NCBI RefSeq assembly: GCF_017313225.1
Contig: NZ_JAFLNE010000011.1
Location: 1 to 64,000, forward strand
DNA: 64,000 nt
Reading direction: 5' to 3'
From: Allomuricauda sp. CAU 1633
GTDB lineage: Bacteria > Bacteroidota > Bacteroidia > Flavobacteriales > Flavobacteriaceae
Shown: piece after piece, positions 37,025-45,300 of the stretch
How the letters are laid out: each line of letters begins with the position of its first letter
Position numbering within the stretch: position 1 is the first letter of the stretch
Made by a program: the position numbers and the translations under genes
Notes under the pieces: model-generated
Database searches by the model: none
Seen by the model: only the letters and a program-made list of their open reading frames with translations
What the model was told of the DNA's origin: nothing

Positions 37025-37690
37025 TTAATTATTTATTTCCTCAAATACAAACTTATGCACTTTAGGGCCATAATATGTAACGAATACTTTATCAGCTGTA
37101 ATTGAATCGATAAGTGTAGCTGTTGGTTCTAAATAGGTAATTATTAAGAAAGAATAACCATCCAAGCTTGTCAATTCCCAATCTCTTATATTAGTTTTTG
37201 ATATTTTACTGTGTTCAACTAAAGTGGTGTCTGTATTAAAGTCCATTACTATGGTTTCTGACTTCCAGTTTTTAAATTTATATGATTTGCCAACAGGCAA
37301 CCAATCCATTTTTTTATATTTCTTTGGTAATTTTTTATAAATCATCTTATACTTTAAACTGCTTGTGTGTCTAGATGGTGTTAGTAGAAGACTATCTCCT
37401 TTGATTGAGTCTAGGTTTAATTTATAAGTATCTCCAAGATTTAGTACACTTCCTTTTTTCTCAATTCTGTGAGTGTTGTTTTGGTCTTCAAATTCATACT
37501 TTTTATTGCCTACAATTAACTCAACAACTGAATCTTGGTAAAAGGCTAAAATACTAATGGGATTTGGAGAATAATGGATACTTCCATCACTAAATAGATC
37601 ATAACTATAAATCCATGAGCCTTCAATTGATTCTTCACTGTTACAGGAAAAAAGACAATAAAGCAATATTAATACGGAGAGATATTTCAT
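37025..37690 (-). CDS. Hypothetical lipoprotein of the AT-rich island
   Basis: 221 residues from ATG 37690; the longer frame to 37717 adds nine residues before the signal. Lipoprotein signal with lipobox LFSC. The rest is strand-rich, with GSWIYSYDLFSDG after the signal and WLPVGKSYKFKNW in the middle, suggesting a lipocalin-like or similar beta-barrel. No family recognised. AT-rich codon use like its island neighbours. Confidence 0.75.
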   Translation of the reverse strand: MKYLSVLILLYCLFSCNSEESIEGSWIYSYDLFSDGSIHYSPNPISILAFYQDSVVELIVGNKKYEFEDQNNTHRIEKKGSVLNLGDTYKLNLDSIKGDSLLLTPSRHTSSLKYKMIYKKLPKKYKKMDWLPVGKSYKFKNWKSETIVMDFNTDTTLVEHSKISKTNIRDWELTSLDGYSFLIITYLEPTATLIDSITADKVFVTYYGPKVHKFVFEEINN

Positions 37691-37700
37691 TAAATAATAG

Positions 37701-37855
37701 GTAACGGTCTTGTACAACCGTCAGTTACGGGTTTTAATACTGTTTTCGGTTTAGACTGGCATTAGCAATTCTAAGCGGTTTAGGACAGCTTGTCGGTCTT
37801 TGGCAGATAGTCGAATCTGCCATAATTACGGTTATACATTGTTGTAGTACGTTTT
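37701..37855 (-). repeat. attC-like imperfect inverted-repeat element between island genes
   Basis: Two stems are visible. GTAACGGT at 37701-37708 pairs with ACCG-TCAG-TTAC at 37717-37728, leaving four extrahelical bases on one side. TGGCAGAT at 37801-37808 pairs exactly with ATCTGCCA at 37815-37822. The layout (short stems, extrahelical bases, spacer between single small genes) resembles integron attC sites, and the sequence reminds me of a dispersed intergenic repeat in other flavobacteria. Confidence 0.5.
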
Positions 37856-38356
37856 TTATTCTCCAAGAGCTATTAAAATTCTATAAAATTCTTCTCCATT
37901 TTTGAAATTAAAGTAGCCATCTTGTCCACCAAGTTTATCCATAATGAATGTGTATTTAATTCTTTCTACTTTTTCTCTGTTTCTCTTGTCAATTATTTCG
38001 GCTTTTCCAGCTTTTAATAATTCCAAAAACTTTAATTCATATTCGGTAAATTCTAATTTTCCTTTCCATTCATTTTCAGGAAAAATTAAGTCCGATTTTA
38101 ATGAATTCAATTCGTTAATTTTATTTTGAACGCGTTGGTCATAAAAATCGGCTAAATCATTTTGGAAAAGAATAACCAATTCATTCTTGTCAAATAGAAT
38201 AAGTGCTTTTTCGTTTTCCGTTCCAACTTTTATAGATTTTTCATCTATTTCTTTCAGCTTTATGTTTTTATTTTTCGTTCGAGCGATAAATGAACTGGAA
38301 CAGCTTGTTAATCCAAAAATTAAAGTCAATAGTAAAGTTCCAATTTTTCTATTCAT
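37856..38356 (-). CDS. Hypothetical lipoprotein of the AT-rich island
   Basis: 166 residues. Lipoprotein signal with lipobox LTSC at residues 16-19, then a polar, Lys/Glu-rich helical protein (DFYDQRVQNKINELNSLKS and ELLKAGKAEII). No family recognised. Among the most AT-rich genes in the window. Confidence 0.75.
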   Translation of the reverse strand: MNRKIGTLLLTLIFGLTSCSSSFIARTKNKNIKLKEIDEKSIKVGTENEKALILFDKNELVILFQNDLADFYDQRVQNKINELNSLKSDLIFPENEWKGKLEFTEYELKFLELLKAGKAEIIDKRNREKVERIKYTFIMDKLGGQDGYFNFKNGEEFYRILIALGE

Positions 38357-38509
38357 TTCATTTTCCTCAAATGCTACACAACTTATTTATATGGATATAA
38401 AATACAACTATATACCCCCAAAATTGGGAGGTAATGAATGCAAAAGATACTCTTTTCAAAGAAACAATCTGACGGAGAAATCTTAAATTTATCAGGTAAG
38501 ACGCACGCC

Positions 38510-39283
38510 ATGGGACGCATACATCTATTCGAATTTGAAGATCAACAATGGTTTCCCAATTTTTTACGGGATTACGGTACCGATTTCCTGCAATTTCTTT
38601 CCAACAAGACGAAACTATACAAACCTGCCATCCCCATTTTGGAAAAGGGGTTAAAGGCTAGCAACACAAATCAGATTGTGGATTTGGCTTCTGGAGGGGG
38701 AGGCGGATTGCTATGGTTAAACCAAGAATTGCTAAAAACCCATCCAGACCTAAAGATTGTTCTGACGGATTACTACCCAAACCTTTCAGCTTTTGAACAT
38801 ACCAAGAAACAAGCACCCAATTTTGAGTTTATCAACACATCCATAGATGCCAGAAAGGTGCCCGAGAGTTTGAAAGGATTCCGGACCCAATTTTTGTCCT
38901 TGCATCATTTTCGGCCCGATGATGCCGTTCAAATTTTACAAAATGCAGTCGATTCCAATACAGGTATCGGAATTTTTGAGGCCCAGGAACGCAGTTTTCC
39001 AAGTATTTTGGCGATGTTGTTTTCCCCAATTTCCGTTTTGTTGACCACACCCTTCATCAGGCCATTTAAAATAGGACGGTTAATTTTCACTTACTTGATT
39101 CCACTTGTTCCCTTGTTCGTGCTTTGGGATGGAGTGGTTTCCAGTCTTCGGACCTATTCCGTAACAGAAATGGAAGATTTGGTGAGCAAGGTGAAAAACA
39201 ACGAAACCTATCATTGGGAAATTGGAAGGGAAAAGTCTGGTCCGGGCGTAATGCTGTATCTTTTGGGTACCAAAAAGAAATAA
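38510..39283 (+). CDS. Class I SAM-dependent methyltransferase-like membrane-associated protein
   Basis: 257 residues from ATG 38510, preferred over the in-frame ATG at 38438, which only extends into a non-conserved AT-rich stretch. IVDLASGGGGGLLWL is a glycine-rich SAM-binding motif I, followed by IVLTDYYPNL. A hydrophobic stretch (ILAMLFSPISVLLTT and LIFTYLIPLVPLFVLW) sits in the second half, unusual for a soluble methyltransferase. Substrate unknown. Its stop abuts the next start. Confidence 0.75.
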   Translation: MGRIHLFEFEDQQWFPNFLRDYGTDFLQFLSNKTKLYKPAIPILEKGLKASNTNQIVDLASGGGGGLLWLNQELLKTHPDLKIVLTDYYPNLSAFEHTKKQAPNFEFINTSIDARKVPESLKGFRTQFLSLHHFRPDDAVQILQNAVDSNTGIGIFEAQERSFPSILAMLFSPISVLLTTPFIRPFKIGRLIFTYLIPLVPLFVLWDGVVSSLRTYSVTEMEDLVSKVKNNETYHWEIGREKSGPGVMLYLLGTKKK

Positions 39284-40144
39284 ATGCTCAAAAAAATAGC
39301 AATCATACTGTGCTTGGCACTGCATATTCATGCTTTTGGACAAATACAACACCCCAAAGCGAGCCCTTTTTCCATAGTGGAACAAGAGGTTGGTTTGGCA
39401 AGTCTGCGAGTGGAATATTCACGTCCTTCTACCAATGGCCGGGAGATTTTTGGCAATTTGGTTCCTTATGATCGTATTTGGCGGGTGGGCGCCAATATAT
39501 CTACCAAGATTACGGTAAGTTCAACCATGGAGGTTATGGGGAATGTTTTGCCTAAGGGCACCTACGCGTTGTATGCCTTTCCAGAAGCCGAAGCGTGGGA
39601 AGTTGTTTTCCATACCAATACCAGCCATTGGGGAGATGGCCGTAATGATTATGATCCGCAGGAGGATTTGTTTCGAATAAAGGTACAACCGGAATCCATC
39701 CCATACTATCAAGAGAATTTTTTGATAGCCTTTGACTCTATTACCCATAATTCGGTCAATATGCAGTTGATTTGGGCCAATACCCAGGTGGTTGTTCCAT
39801 TTTCGGTGGATACCCATGCCCAAATGAAAGCTGAAATCGAAAATCAGATTGCCAAAAGCCCCACCGCACAGACCTATTACGAAGCCGCCCGTTATCTTCA
39901 GGAGCAAGGAAAAGACTATGAAAAGGCGTTGGCGTATCTCAATAAAGCCCTGGAATTGGGCGGAGACACCTATTATTTTCACAGAGTGAAATCCTTGGTT
40001 GAGGCGGCTATGGGAGATTACAACTCAGCGATACAATCTGCAGAAAAATCCTTGAAAATCTCAAAAGACTTGGAAAAGGATGAGTTTGTTCGGATGAATG
40101 AAGCCAAAATCCAAAAATGGAAAGCAATTTTGGAAAAAGAGTAG
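39284..40144 (+). CDS. DUF2911 protein with C-terminal TPR repeats
   Basis: 286 residues. Signal peptide to about AFGQ; a DUF2911 domain (about 25-175) with QEVGLASLRVEYSRPSTNG, NISTKITVSSTMEVMG and LPKGTYALYAFP; then two TPR-like helical repeats (about 185-280). Periplasmic or outer-membrane associated by its signal peptide; function of DUF2911 is unknown. Immediately follows the methyltransferase-like gene. Confidence 0.88.
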   Translation: MLKKIAIILCLALHIHAFGQIQHPKASPFSIVEQEVGLASLRVEYSRPSTNGREIFGNLVPYDRIWRVGANISTKITVSSTMEVMGNVLPKGTYALYAFPEAEAWEVVFHTNTSHWGDGRNDYDPQEDLFRIKVQPESIPYYQENFLIAFDSITHNSVNMQLIWANTQVVVPFSVDTHAQMKAEIENQIAKSPTAQTYYEAARYLQEQGKDYEKALAYLNKALELGGDTYYFHRVKSLVEAAMGDYNSAIQSAEKSLKISKDLEKDEFVRMNEAKIQKWKAILEKE

Positions 40145-40263
40145 CGGCTTTATTACACTCTTACTGCACGGGCTTCACATATTACCGAGTTGTAGGTAAT
40201 TAGGTCCAAAACCACCATCAGGAAAAATATGTACTGAAATCGATGTAATGCCTTGTGTTGTTG

Positions 40264-40271
40264 TATTTTTG
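40264..40271 (+). promoter_or_regulatory. -7 element of the rimO promoter
   Basis: TATTTTTG matches TAnnTTTG and lies 19 nt before ATG 40291, supporting that start over the in-frame TTG/ATG extension from 40255. Confidence 0.55.
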
Positions 40272-40290
40272 CAGACCATTTATAGCAACT

Positions 40291-41598
40291 ATGCGGACAA
40301 AATCCCTGAAGAAGAACAAAATTAATGTGGTTACCTTGGGTTGTAGCAAAAATGTCTACGATTCTGAAGTGTTGATGGGCCAGTTGCGCGCCAACAACAA
40401 AGAGGTGGTTCACGAGGAGGAAGGCAATGTGGTGGTGATCAATACCTGTGGTTTTATTGCCAATGCCAAGGAGGAGAGTGTCAATACCATTTTGGAATAT
40501 GTTCAAAAGAAGGAAGCCGGGGAAGTGGACAAGGTTTTTGTGACCGGATGCCTCAGTGAGCGGTATAAACCCGATTTACAGCAAGAAATACCCAATGTAG
40601 ATGAATATTTTGGGACCAGCGATCTGCCCAATCTCCTAAAAGCCTTGGGTGCCGATTACAAACACGAATTGTTGGGTGAACGTTTAACAACCACACCCAA
40701 AAACTATGCGTATTTAAAAATTGCTGAAGGCTGTGACCGTCCTTGCTCGTTTTGTGCCATTCCGTTGATGCGGGGAAAACACAAAAGCAAACCCATTGAG
40801 GAGTTGGTATCAGAATCCGAAAAATTGGCTGCAAAAGGGGTCAAGGAATTGATTTTAATCGCCCAAGACCTTACCTATTATGGTCTGGACCTCTACAAAA
40901 AGCGAAATTTGGCCGAATTGCTCCAAAAATTGGTTAAGGTGGATGGTATAGAATGGATTCGTTTGCATTATGCGTTCCCTACGGGATTTCCCATGGATGT
41001 TTTGGACGTGATGCGCAACGAACCCAAAGTCTGCAATTATATCGATATTCCTTTACAGCATATTGCCGACCCAATTCTAAAGAGTATGCGAAGAGGAACA
41101 ACGCAGGCCAAGACCACCAAATTACTTCAGGATTTTAGGGCAGCCGTTCCGGAGATGACCATTCGTACCACTCTGATTGTGGGGTATCCTGGGGAGACTG
41201 AGGAAGATTTCCAAACCTTAAAAAATTGGGTGACCAAAATGCGTTTTGAACGTTTGGGCTGTTTTACCTACAGTCATGAGGAGAATACCCATGCCTATTC
41301 TTTGGAGGATGATGTGCCTGAAGACGTAAAACAACAGCGCGCCAACGAGATTATGGAGATTCAGTCGCAGATTTCTTGGGAGCTCAATCAAAAGAAAATT
41401 GGGAAGACATTCCGTTGCGTCATTGATAGAAAAGAAGGGAATTATTTTGTAGGCCGAACCGAACACGATTCCCCCGATGTGGACAACGAGGTGCTCATTG
41501 ATGCAGCCAAACACTACGTGAAAATTGGCGATTTTACCCAAATAGAAATTACAGAAGCTTCCGATTTTGACCTTTACGGAGTGCCTGTTACTGCTTAG
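40291..41598 (+). CDS. rimO: Ribosomal protein S12 methylthiotransferase RimO
   Basis: 435 residues. The MTTase N-terminal domain has three cluster cysteines (LGCSKNVYDSE, NTCGFI, TGCLSERY). The radical SAM core has CDRPCSFC and a C-terminal TRAM domain follows. It adds a methylthio group to Asp88 of S12 using two 4Fe-4S clusters. VYDSE in place of the MiaB motif supports RimO rather than MiaB. Confidence 0.95.
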   Translation: MRTKSLKKNKINVVTLGCSKNVYDSEVLMGQLRANNKEVVHEEEGNVVVINTCGFIANAKEESVNTILEYVQKKEAGEVDKVFVTGCLSERYKPDLQQEIPNVDEYFGTSDLPNLLKALGADYKHELLGERLTTTPKNYAYLKIAEGCDRPCSFCAIPLMRGKHKSKPIEELVSESEKLAAKGVKELILIAQDLTYYGLDLYKKRNLAELLQKLVKVDGIEWIRLHYAFPTGFPMDVLDVMRNEPKVCNYIDIPLQHIADPILKSMRRGTTQAKTTKLLQDFRAAVPEMTIRTTLIVGYPGETEEDFQTLKNWVTKMRFERLGCFTYSHEENTHAYSLEDDVPEDVKQQRANEIMEIQSQISWELNQKKIGKTFRCVIDRKEGNYFVGRTEHDSPDVDNEVLIDAAKHYVKIGDFTQIEITEASDFDLYGVPVTA

Positions 41599-41624
41599 AT
41601 GACAGCAAGTTATAACGATTAAAC

Positions 41625-41667
41625 TGACAATTGTCATAGTCCATATTGGCTTTAGCTTGTAGATTTG
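41625..41667 (+). promoter_or_regulatory. Palindrome and -7 element upstream of the DoxX/oxidoreductase operon
   Basis: A perfect 12-bp palindrome TGACAATTGTCA (41625-41636) lies 23 bp before a -7 element TAGATTTG (41660-41667), 30 nt from the ATG at 41698. The palindrome falls where a -33 element would be, so repressor or activator binding is plausible. Confidence 0.45.
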
Positions 41668-41697
41668 ATGCTATTGTAACCATTAAATCGCATTGCT

Positions 41698-42186
41698 ATG
41701 GTCAACTCCCGCAACACTGGAAAAGTGAACCTTGCTGTTACCTTTCTCCGAATTTTAATCGGTTGGCATTTCTTGTATGAAGGTGTCATTAAACTGTATA
41801 ACCCAGAGTGGACTTCCTTTGGGTATTTGGCCACGGCCCAAGGCCCATTAAAACCATTCTTTTCAATTTTGATAGGAGAATCTGTCATTGGGTGGGTGGA
41901 TACATTAAATATTATTGCCCTTCTAGTGGTAGGTGCAACCTTCCTCTTAGGATTTTGGGAGCGTTTTGGTGCCATTGTGGGGATAGGGTTATTGGCGCTC
42001 TACTATTTGGCCCATCCACCATTCCCTTGGCTCCAACAACTCAAGGTAGAGGGAAACTATTGGTTTGTGAACAAGAACCTCATTGAACTAATCGGCTGTA
42101 TTTTGATTTTTTACCATCCAACGGGTCATTTCTTTGGATTGGGGCACTTAAAAAAGGGAGAACACCTCAAAATTGAACAATCATGA
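41698..42186 (+). CDS. DoxX family membrane protein
   Basis: 162 residues, four hydrophobic segments, with LRILIGWHFLYEGVIKLYNPEW, the DoxX-type opening, and ATFLLGFWERFGAI. It overlaps the next gene by 4 nt (ATGA). In this paired form DoxX proteins might act as membrane partners, perhaps for electron transfer, to the exported oxidoreductase; that is inference. Confidence 0.85.
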   Translation: MVNSRNTGKVNLAVTFLRILIGWHFLYEGVIKLYNPEWTSFGYLATAQGPLKPFFSILIGESVIGWVDTLNIIALLVVGATFLLGFWERFGAIVGIGLLALYYLAHPPFPWLQQLKVEGNYWFVNKNLIELIGCILIFYHPTGHFFGLGHLKKGEHLKIEQS

Positions 42187-43808
42187 AATGGACTAGAAGA
42201 GATTTATTAAAAGGTTTGGGAGGACTTCCCATTTTAGGTGCAGTTTGGTGGGCTGGAGCCATTAGTGCTACTTCAAACAAAAAAGAGCGATTGGAAATTC
42301 TGGAGCAATTGAACATCCGGCCATCATTACCGCCAACGGTTCCCGAAATTGGAGGTGAACCTGTGCGAGTGGGCATTATTGGGTTTGGTATTCGAGGGGA
42401 ACAACTCTGCAGGTCATTGGGGTTTGCCACCCCAGCTTGGATGGAAGAGATGAAACTTGCTACGGAAGAAGATCCCAACAATCACCAATTGGAAGATTTT
42501 TTAAAGCAGGACAAACTCAACGTGAAATTGGTGGGCATCTGTGATGTGTTCGATGTTAGGGCGGAGAATTTTATAGATGCTTTTACTACACCAGAGAATC
42601 CCATCAAAAGATACAACACCTACAAAGAAATGATTCAAAGTGGTGAGGTAGATGCGGTGGTGATTGCCACCCCGGACCATTGGCATGCCCCCATGTCCAT
42701 TGAGGCCCTTAACCACAATGTACATGTGTATGTGGAAAAACCCATGACCCATACCGTTCAGGAAACTTATAGATTGCGCACTGCAGCTGAAAATTCCAAA
42801 GCAATATTCGCTGTGGGACATCAACATAGGCAAACCTTGAGCTTCAGTACCGCCCGGGATATTGTGGAAAAGGGAACCTTGGGGCATGTGTCCCTCATCC
42901 AGACCAATACCAATAGAAATGATGATAATGGGGCATGGAATTATGACATTCATGAAAAAGCTAGTCCAGAGACCATAGACTGGGAACAATTCTTGGGTTC
43001 GGCCCCTGCTGTTCCGTTTAACAAAAACCATTTTTTTAGATGGCGAAAATGGTGGGCCTATGGTTCTGGACTTTCAGGTGATCTATTGACCCATGATTAT
43101 GACCGGCTTAATTGCGTTTTGAATATGGGGATTCCCACATCTGTCAGTGCCTCTGGCGGTATTTATACTCATAACGATGGCAGAAATGTACCCGATGTGA
43201 TTCAAGTAAACATGGAATTCCCCAATTTTAGCACCGGAAGCAGTCAGACCAAAGGCAAAGAAAAGGGAATGACTTTCTGCTACAGTGCTACCTTGGGCAA
43301 TGGCTTTAATAGGCCTACCATACTTATGGGACATGATGCTACCATGGAATTGGGTAATAAACTTTCGGTTTGGCCCGATGGAGCATCTACCCGTTATGCG
43401 GATATGATGGAAAATGAAAAGATGCGCCCAGGTGTTCCCATTTATCAATACGACCCAGCTGCCAATGTGCCTGATGCCATTTCATCGGCCACTTCACAAT
43501 ATTTTGCAGATAAGGGATTGATGTGGACCTATATTGATGGGGTACGGGTAGACTCTACCTTTTTGCACATGCGTGAATGGTTAAGTGTGATTAAAAATGG
43601 AGGAAAAGTAAGTTGTGGTATCAACGAAGGGTTTGATGAAGCCATTTCTGCCCACATGGCCGGCTTATCATGGAAATTGGGCCGTAAAATTGAGTGGGAT
43701 GCCGAGACCGAGACGTTGAAACCTATTGAAGGTATCGATTTTGACCAGGTGTTATTAGGTAATGAAAACTGGGAAATGACCAACAAGGATGTTGTGATTG
43801 GTTTATAA
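42183..43808 (+). CDS. Tat-exported Gfo/Idh/MocA family oxidoreductase
   Basis: 541 residues. The N-terminus MKWTRRDLLKGLGG is a twin-arginine signal (Arg5-Arg6) followed by a hydrophobic stretch, so the protein should fold with its nucleotide cofactor before export. The Rossmann domain starts VRVGIIGFGIRGEQ, and EKPMTHTVQE is the usual EKP catalytic-site motif. VGHQHRQTLSF and GSGLSGDLLTHDYD follow. Exported family members include NAD-dependent glycosidases and sugar dehydrogenases with tightly held cofactor. Coupled to the DoxX gene. Confidence 0.92.
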   Translation: MKWTRRDLLKGLGGLPILGAVWWAGAISATSNKKERLEILEQLNIRPSLPPTVPEIGGEPVRVGIIGFGIRGEQLCRSLGFATPAWMEEMKLATEEDPNNHQLEDFLKQDKLNVKLVGICDVFDVRAENFIDAFTTPENPIKRYNTYKEMIQSGEVDAVVIATPDHWHAPMSIEALNHNVHVYVEKPMTHTVQETYRLRTAAENSKAIFAVGHQHRQTLSFSTARDIVEKGTLGHVSLIQTNTNRNDDNGAWNYDIHEKASPETIDWEQFLGSAPAVPFNKNHFFRWRKWWAYGSGLSGDLLTHDYDRLNCVLNMGIPTSVSASGGIYTHNDGRNVPDVIQVNMEFPNFSTGSSQTKGKEKGMTFCYSATLGNGFNRPTILMGHDATMELGNKLSVWPDGASTRYADMMENEKMRPGVPIYQYDPAANVPDAISSATSQYFADKGLMWTYIDGVRVDSTFLHMREWLSVIKNGGKVSCGINEGFDEAISAHMAGLSWKLGRKIEWDAETETLKPIEGIDFDQVLLGNENWEMTNKDVVIGL

Positions 43809-43869
43809 TTTTGGTTAGTATAGGGAAGATTCGTGGTACCGTTCGATGGAATTGTTGAAATATATTTCT

Positions 43870-44775
43870 TTAGTATTTCAATAGTGGTCGGGATTCAATA
43901 AAAAAGGTATCGGCAGCTTGATTTCCTCGGGCAATCACCAATCTTTTTTTATGGGCGACAAGGTCCAAATCACCGCAATAATTGCTGTCCGATGCAATTT
44001 TTATGGCCTTGCCACTCTCATCAATATGCCATATTGCACTATTTTCAACCGTGGTTGCAAATAAACCACCATTACCATCCAAAACAAGGCCATCAATGTC
44101 AACCACTTGGGGTGTTGTAATCAGTTGGACCATTTTTGCTGATGTGGTATTGAGTTTTATAAGATGCATTCCCCCGATAATTAAATCTTCTCCTGAGGAT
44201 GCAATGCCGTTTGCCCATTTTAGTTTTTCATCATCTTTGGCAAGAATCAATAGGGAATCACCCTGTACTTTAAAAACAGAATGGACAAAGGAACCAGTTA
44301 CAAATACATCTCCTTTTTCATTGATAGCTACATCGTTCAACCCAGAATTCTGGGATGACTCTGGAATATTTTTCACAACCTTGGCAGTTGCAATTTCTAT
44401 TACCAAAAGCCGGTTGATATCTGCCACGAATAACTTCCCATCATGAATGGCCATTCCTGTAGGGCGGTTAAGATTTGTTATCCAATTCTGTTCTAAAAGA
44501 TTCCCTGTTGAGGATAATTTTGAAATAAACCCTTCATTTCCAATTTTATATGATTTTCCACAAGATGCATAGTAAACGTCGTTGTCAGAATCGTATATCA
44601 CGCTTTCCACGTTTTGGAGCTGCCTCCCGATAGCCCATCTTTGCACCAAAGAATCAGGTTGTATTTTCTTTGCGTCTACCGTTGGATTTGTTTTCTGTGT
44701 TACCGATTTTTTAGAATCCGTTTTACAAGAGATTGTAACCAGCAATAGAAATAGGATGAATGGAATCGCTTTCAT
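43870..44775 (-). CDS. Beta-propeller lipoprotein, SMP-30/gluconolactonase-like
   Basis: 301 residues. Lipoprotein signal with lipobox TISC, a short linker rich in Lys/Thr, then repeated blades such as GNEGFISKLSSTGNLLEQ, NRPTGMAIHDGKLFVAD and INEKGDVFVTGS. The pattern fits a six-bladed propeller. Metal-binding residues of the lactonases are not all obvious, so catalytic activity is open. Downstream on the minus strand of the SRPBCC gene, 15 bp away. Confidence 0.8.
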   Translation of the reverse strand: MKAIPFILFLLLVTISCKTDSKKSVTQKTNPTVDAKKIQPDSLVQRWAIGRQLQNVESVIYDSDNDVYYASCGKSYKIGNEGFISKLSSTGNLLEQNWITNLNRPTGMAIHDGKLFVADINRLLVIEIATAKVVKNIPESSQNSGLNDVAINEKGDVFVTGSFVHSVFKVQGDSLLILAKDDEKLKWANGIASSGEDLIIGGMHLIKLNTTSAKMVQLITTPQVVDIDGLVLDGNGGLFATTVENSAIWHIDESGKAIKIASDSNYCGDLDLVAHKKRLVIARGNQAADTFFIESRPLLKY

Positions 44776-44790
44776 AAGTAATGAATGCTT

Positions 44791-45300
44791 TTACATATTC
44801 ACAAATTCAAATCCGGACAATGGGATATTTCTCAGGTCGAACTCGGTTTCGTTGAGCAATATCCCATGTTCCAAATAGGCTTTTAGGTTGGCAAGCCAAA
44901 ACGTCCAGCCATTGCTGCATCCATGATGGATATTGAGCTTGCTGTCCTCATCCGTTGGAATTTCATGCTGTTTTAAAATAAGGAGCACGGCATTGCCATG
45001 GTCTTCCAGCGAGATGGAAACCTTGCTGTTGGTAAAGGTGATTTCCAAAAAATCCGTTCCATTGGCCTCAAGTACCTTTCCGGTTTCATGGCCATCCCAA
45101 TTGTGCCACTTCCATATGTAGTCATCGCCCGCTTGAATGTTTTCATTGGGTTCCCGCTGTTTTCCGTTGTAAGTATAAATGGCCTCGCTCAAAAACCAAG
45201 AGGCAATCCCTTCCGAAGTACCCCAACACCAATAGAGTTTTTCTTGGGGTGCCTTAATGAAAATTTTTTTGGTAAACTGGTCAAAAGTCAACTTGCTCAT
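44791..45300 (-). CDS. SRPBCC/AHSA1 domain protein
   Basis: 169 residues. KKIFIKAPQEKLYWCW is the typical first strand and helix of the AHSA1 START-like fold, with GIASWFLSEA and GWTFWLANLKAYLEHG later. Binds small hydrophobic ligands or acts as an Hsp90 co-chaperone in related families; role unknown here. Its start overlaps the stop of the upstream serine hydrolase gene by 4 nt. Confidence 0.88.
   Translation of the reverse strand: MSKLTFDQFTKKIFIKAPQEKLYWCWGTSEGIASWFLSEAIYTYNGKQREPNENIQAGDDYIWKWHNWDGHETGKVLEANGTDFLEITFTNSKVSISLEDHGNAVLLILKQHEIPTDEDSKLNIHHGCSNGWTFWLANLKAYLEHGILLNETEFDLRNIPLSGFEFVNM

Larger units (their letters stand above)
36106..38437. mobile_element. AT-rich island of small cassette-like genes
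   Basis: The block holds four short minus-strand genes, two of them lipoproteins, inserted among plus-strand housekeeping genes. Counting bases in the lines 37921-38040 gives about 27-30% G+C, far below neighbouring genes. The spacer at 37691-37855 contains imperfect inverted repeats of attC type. No integrase, transposase or target-site duplication was found, so mobility is inferred. Confidence 0.45.
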
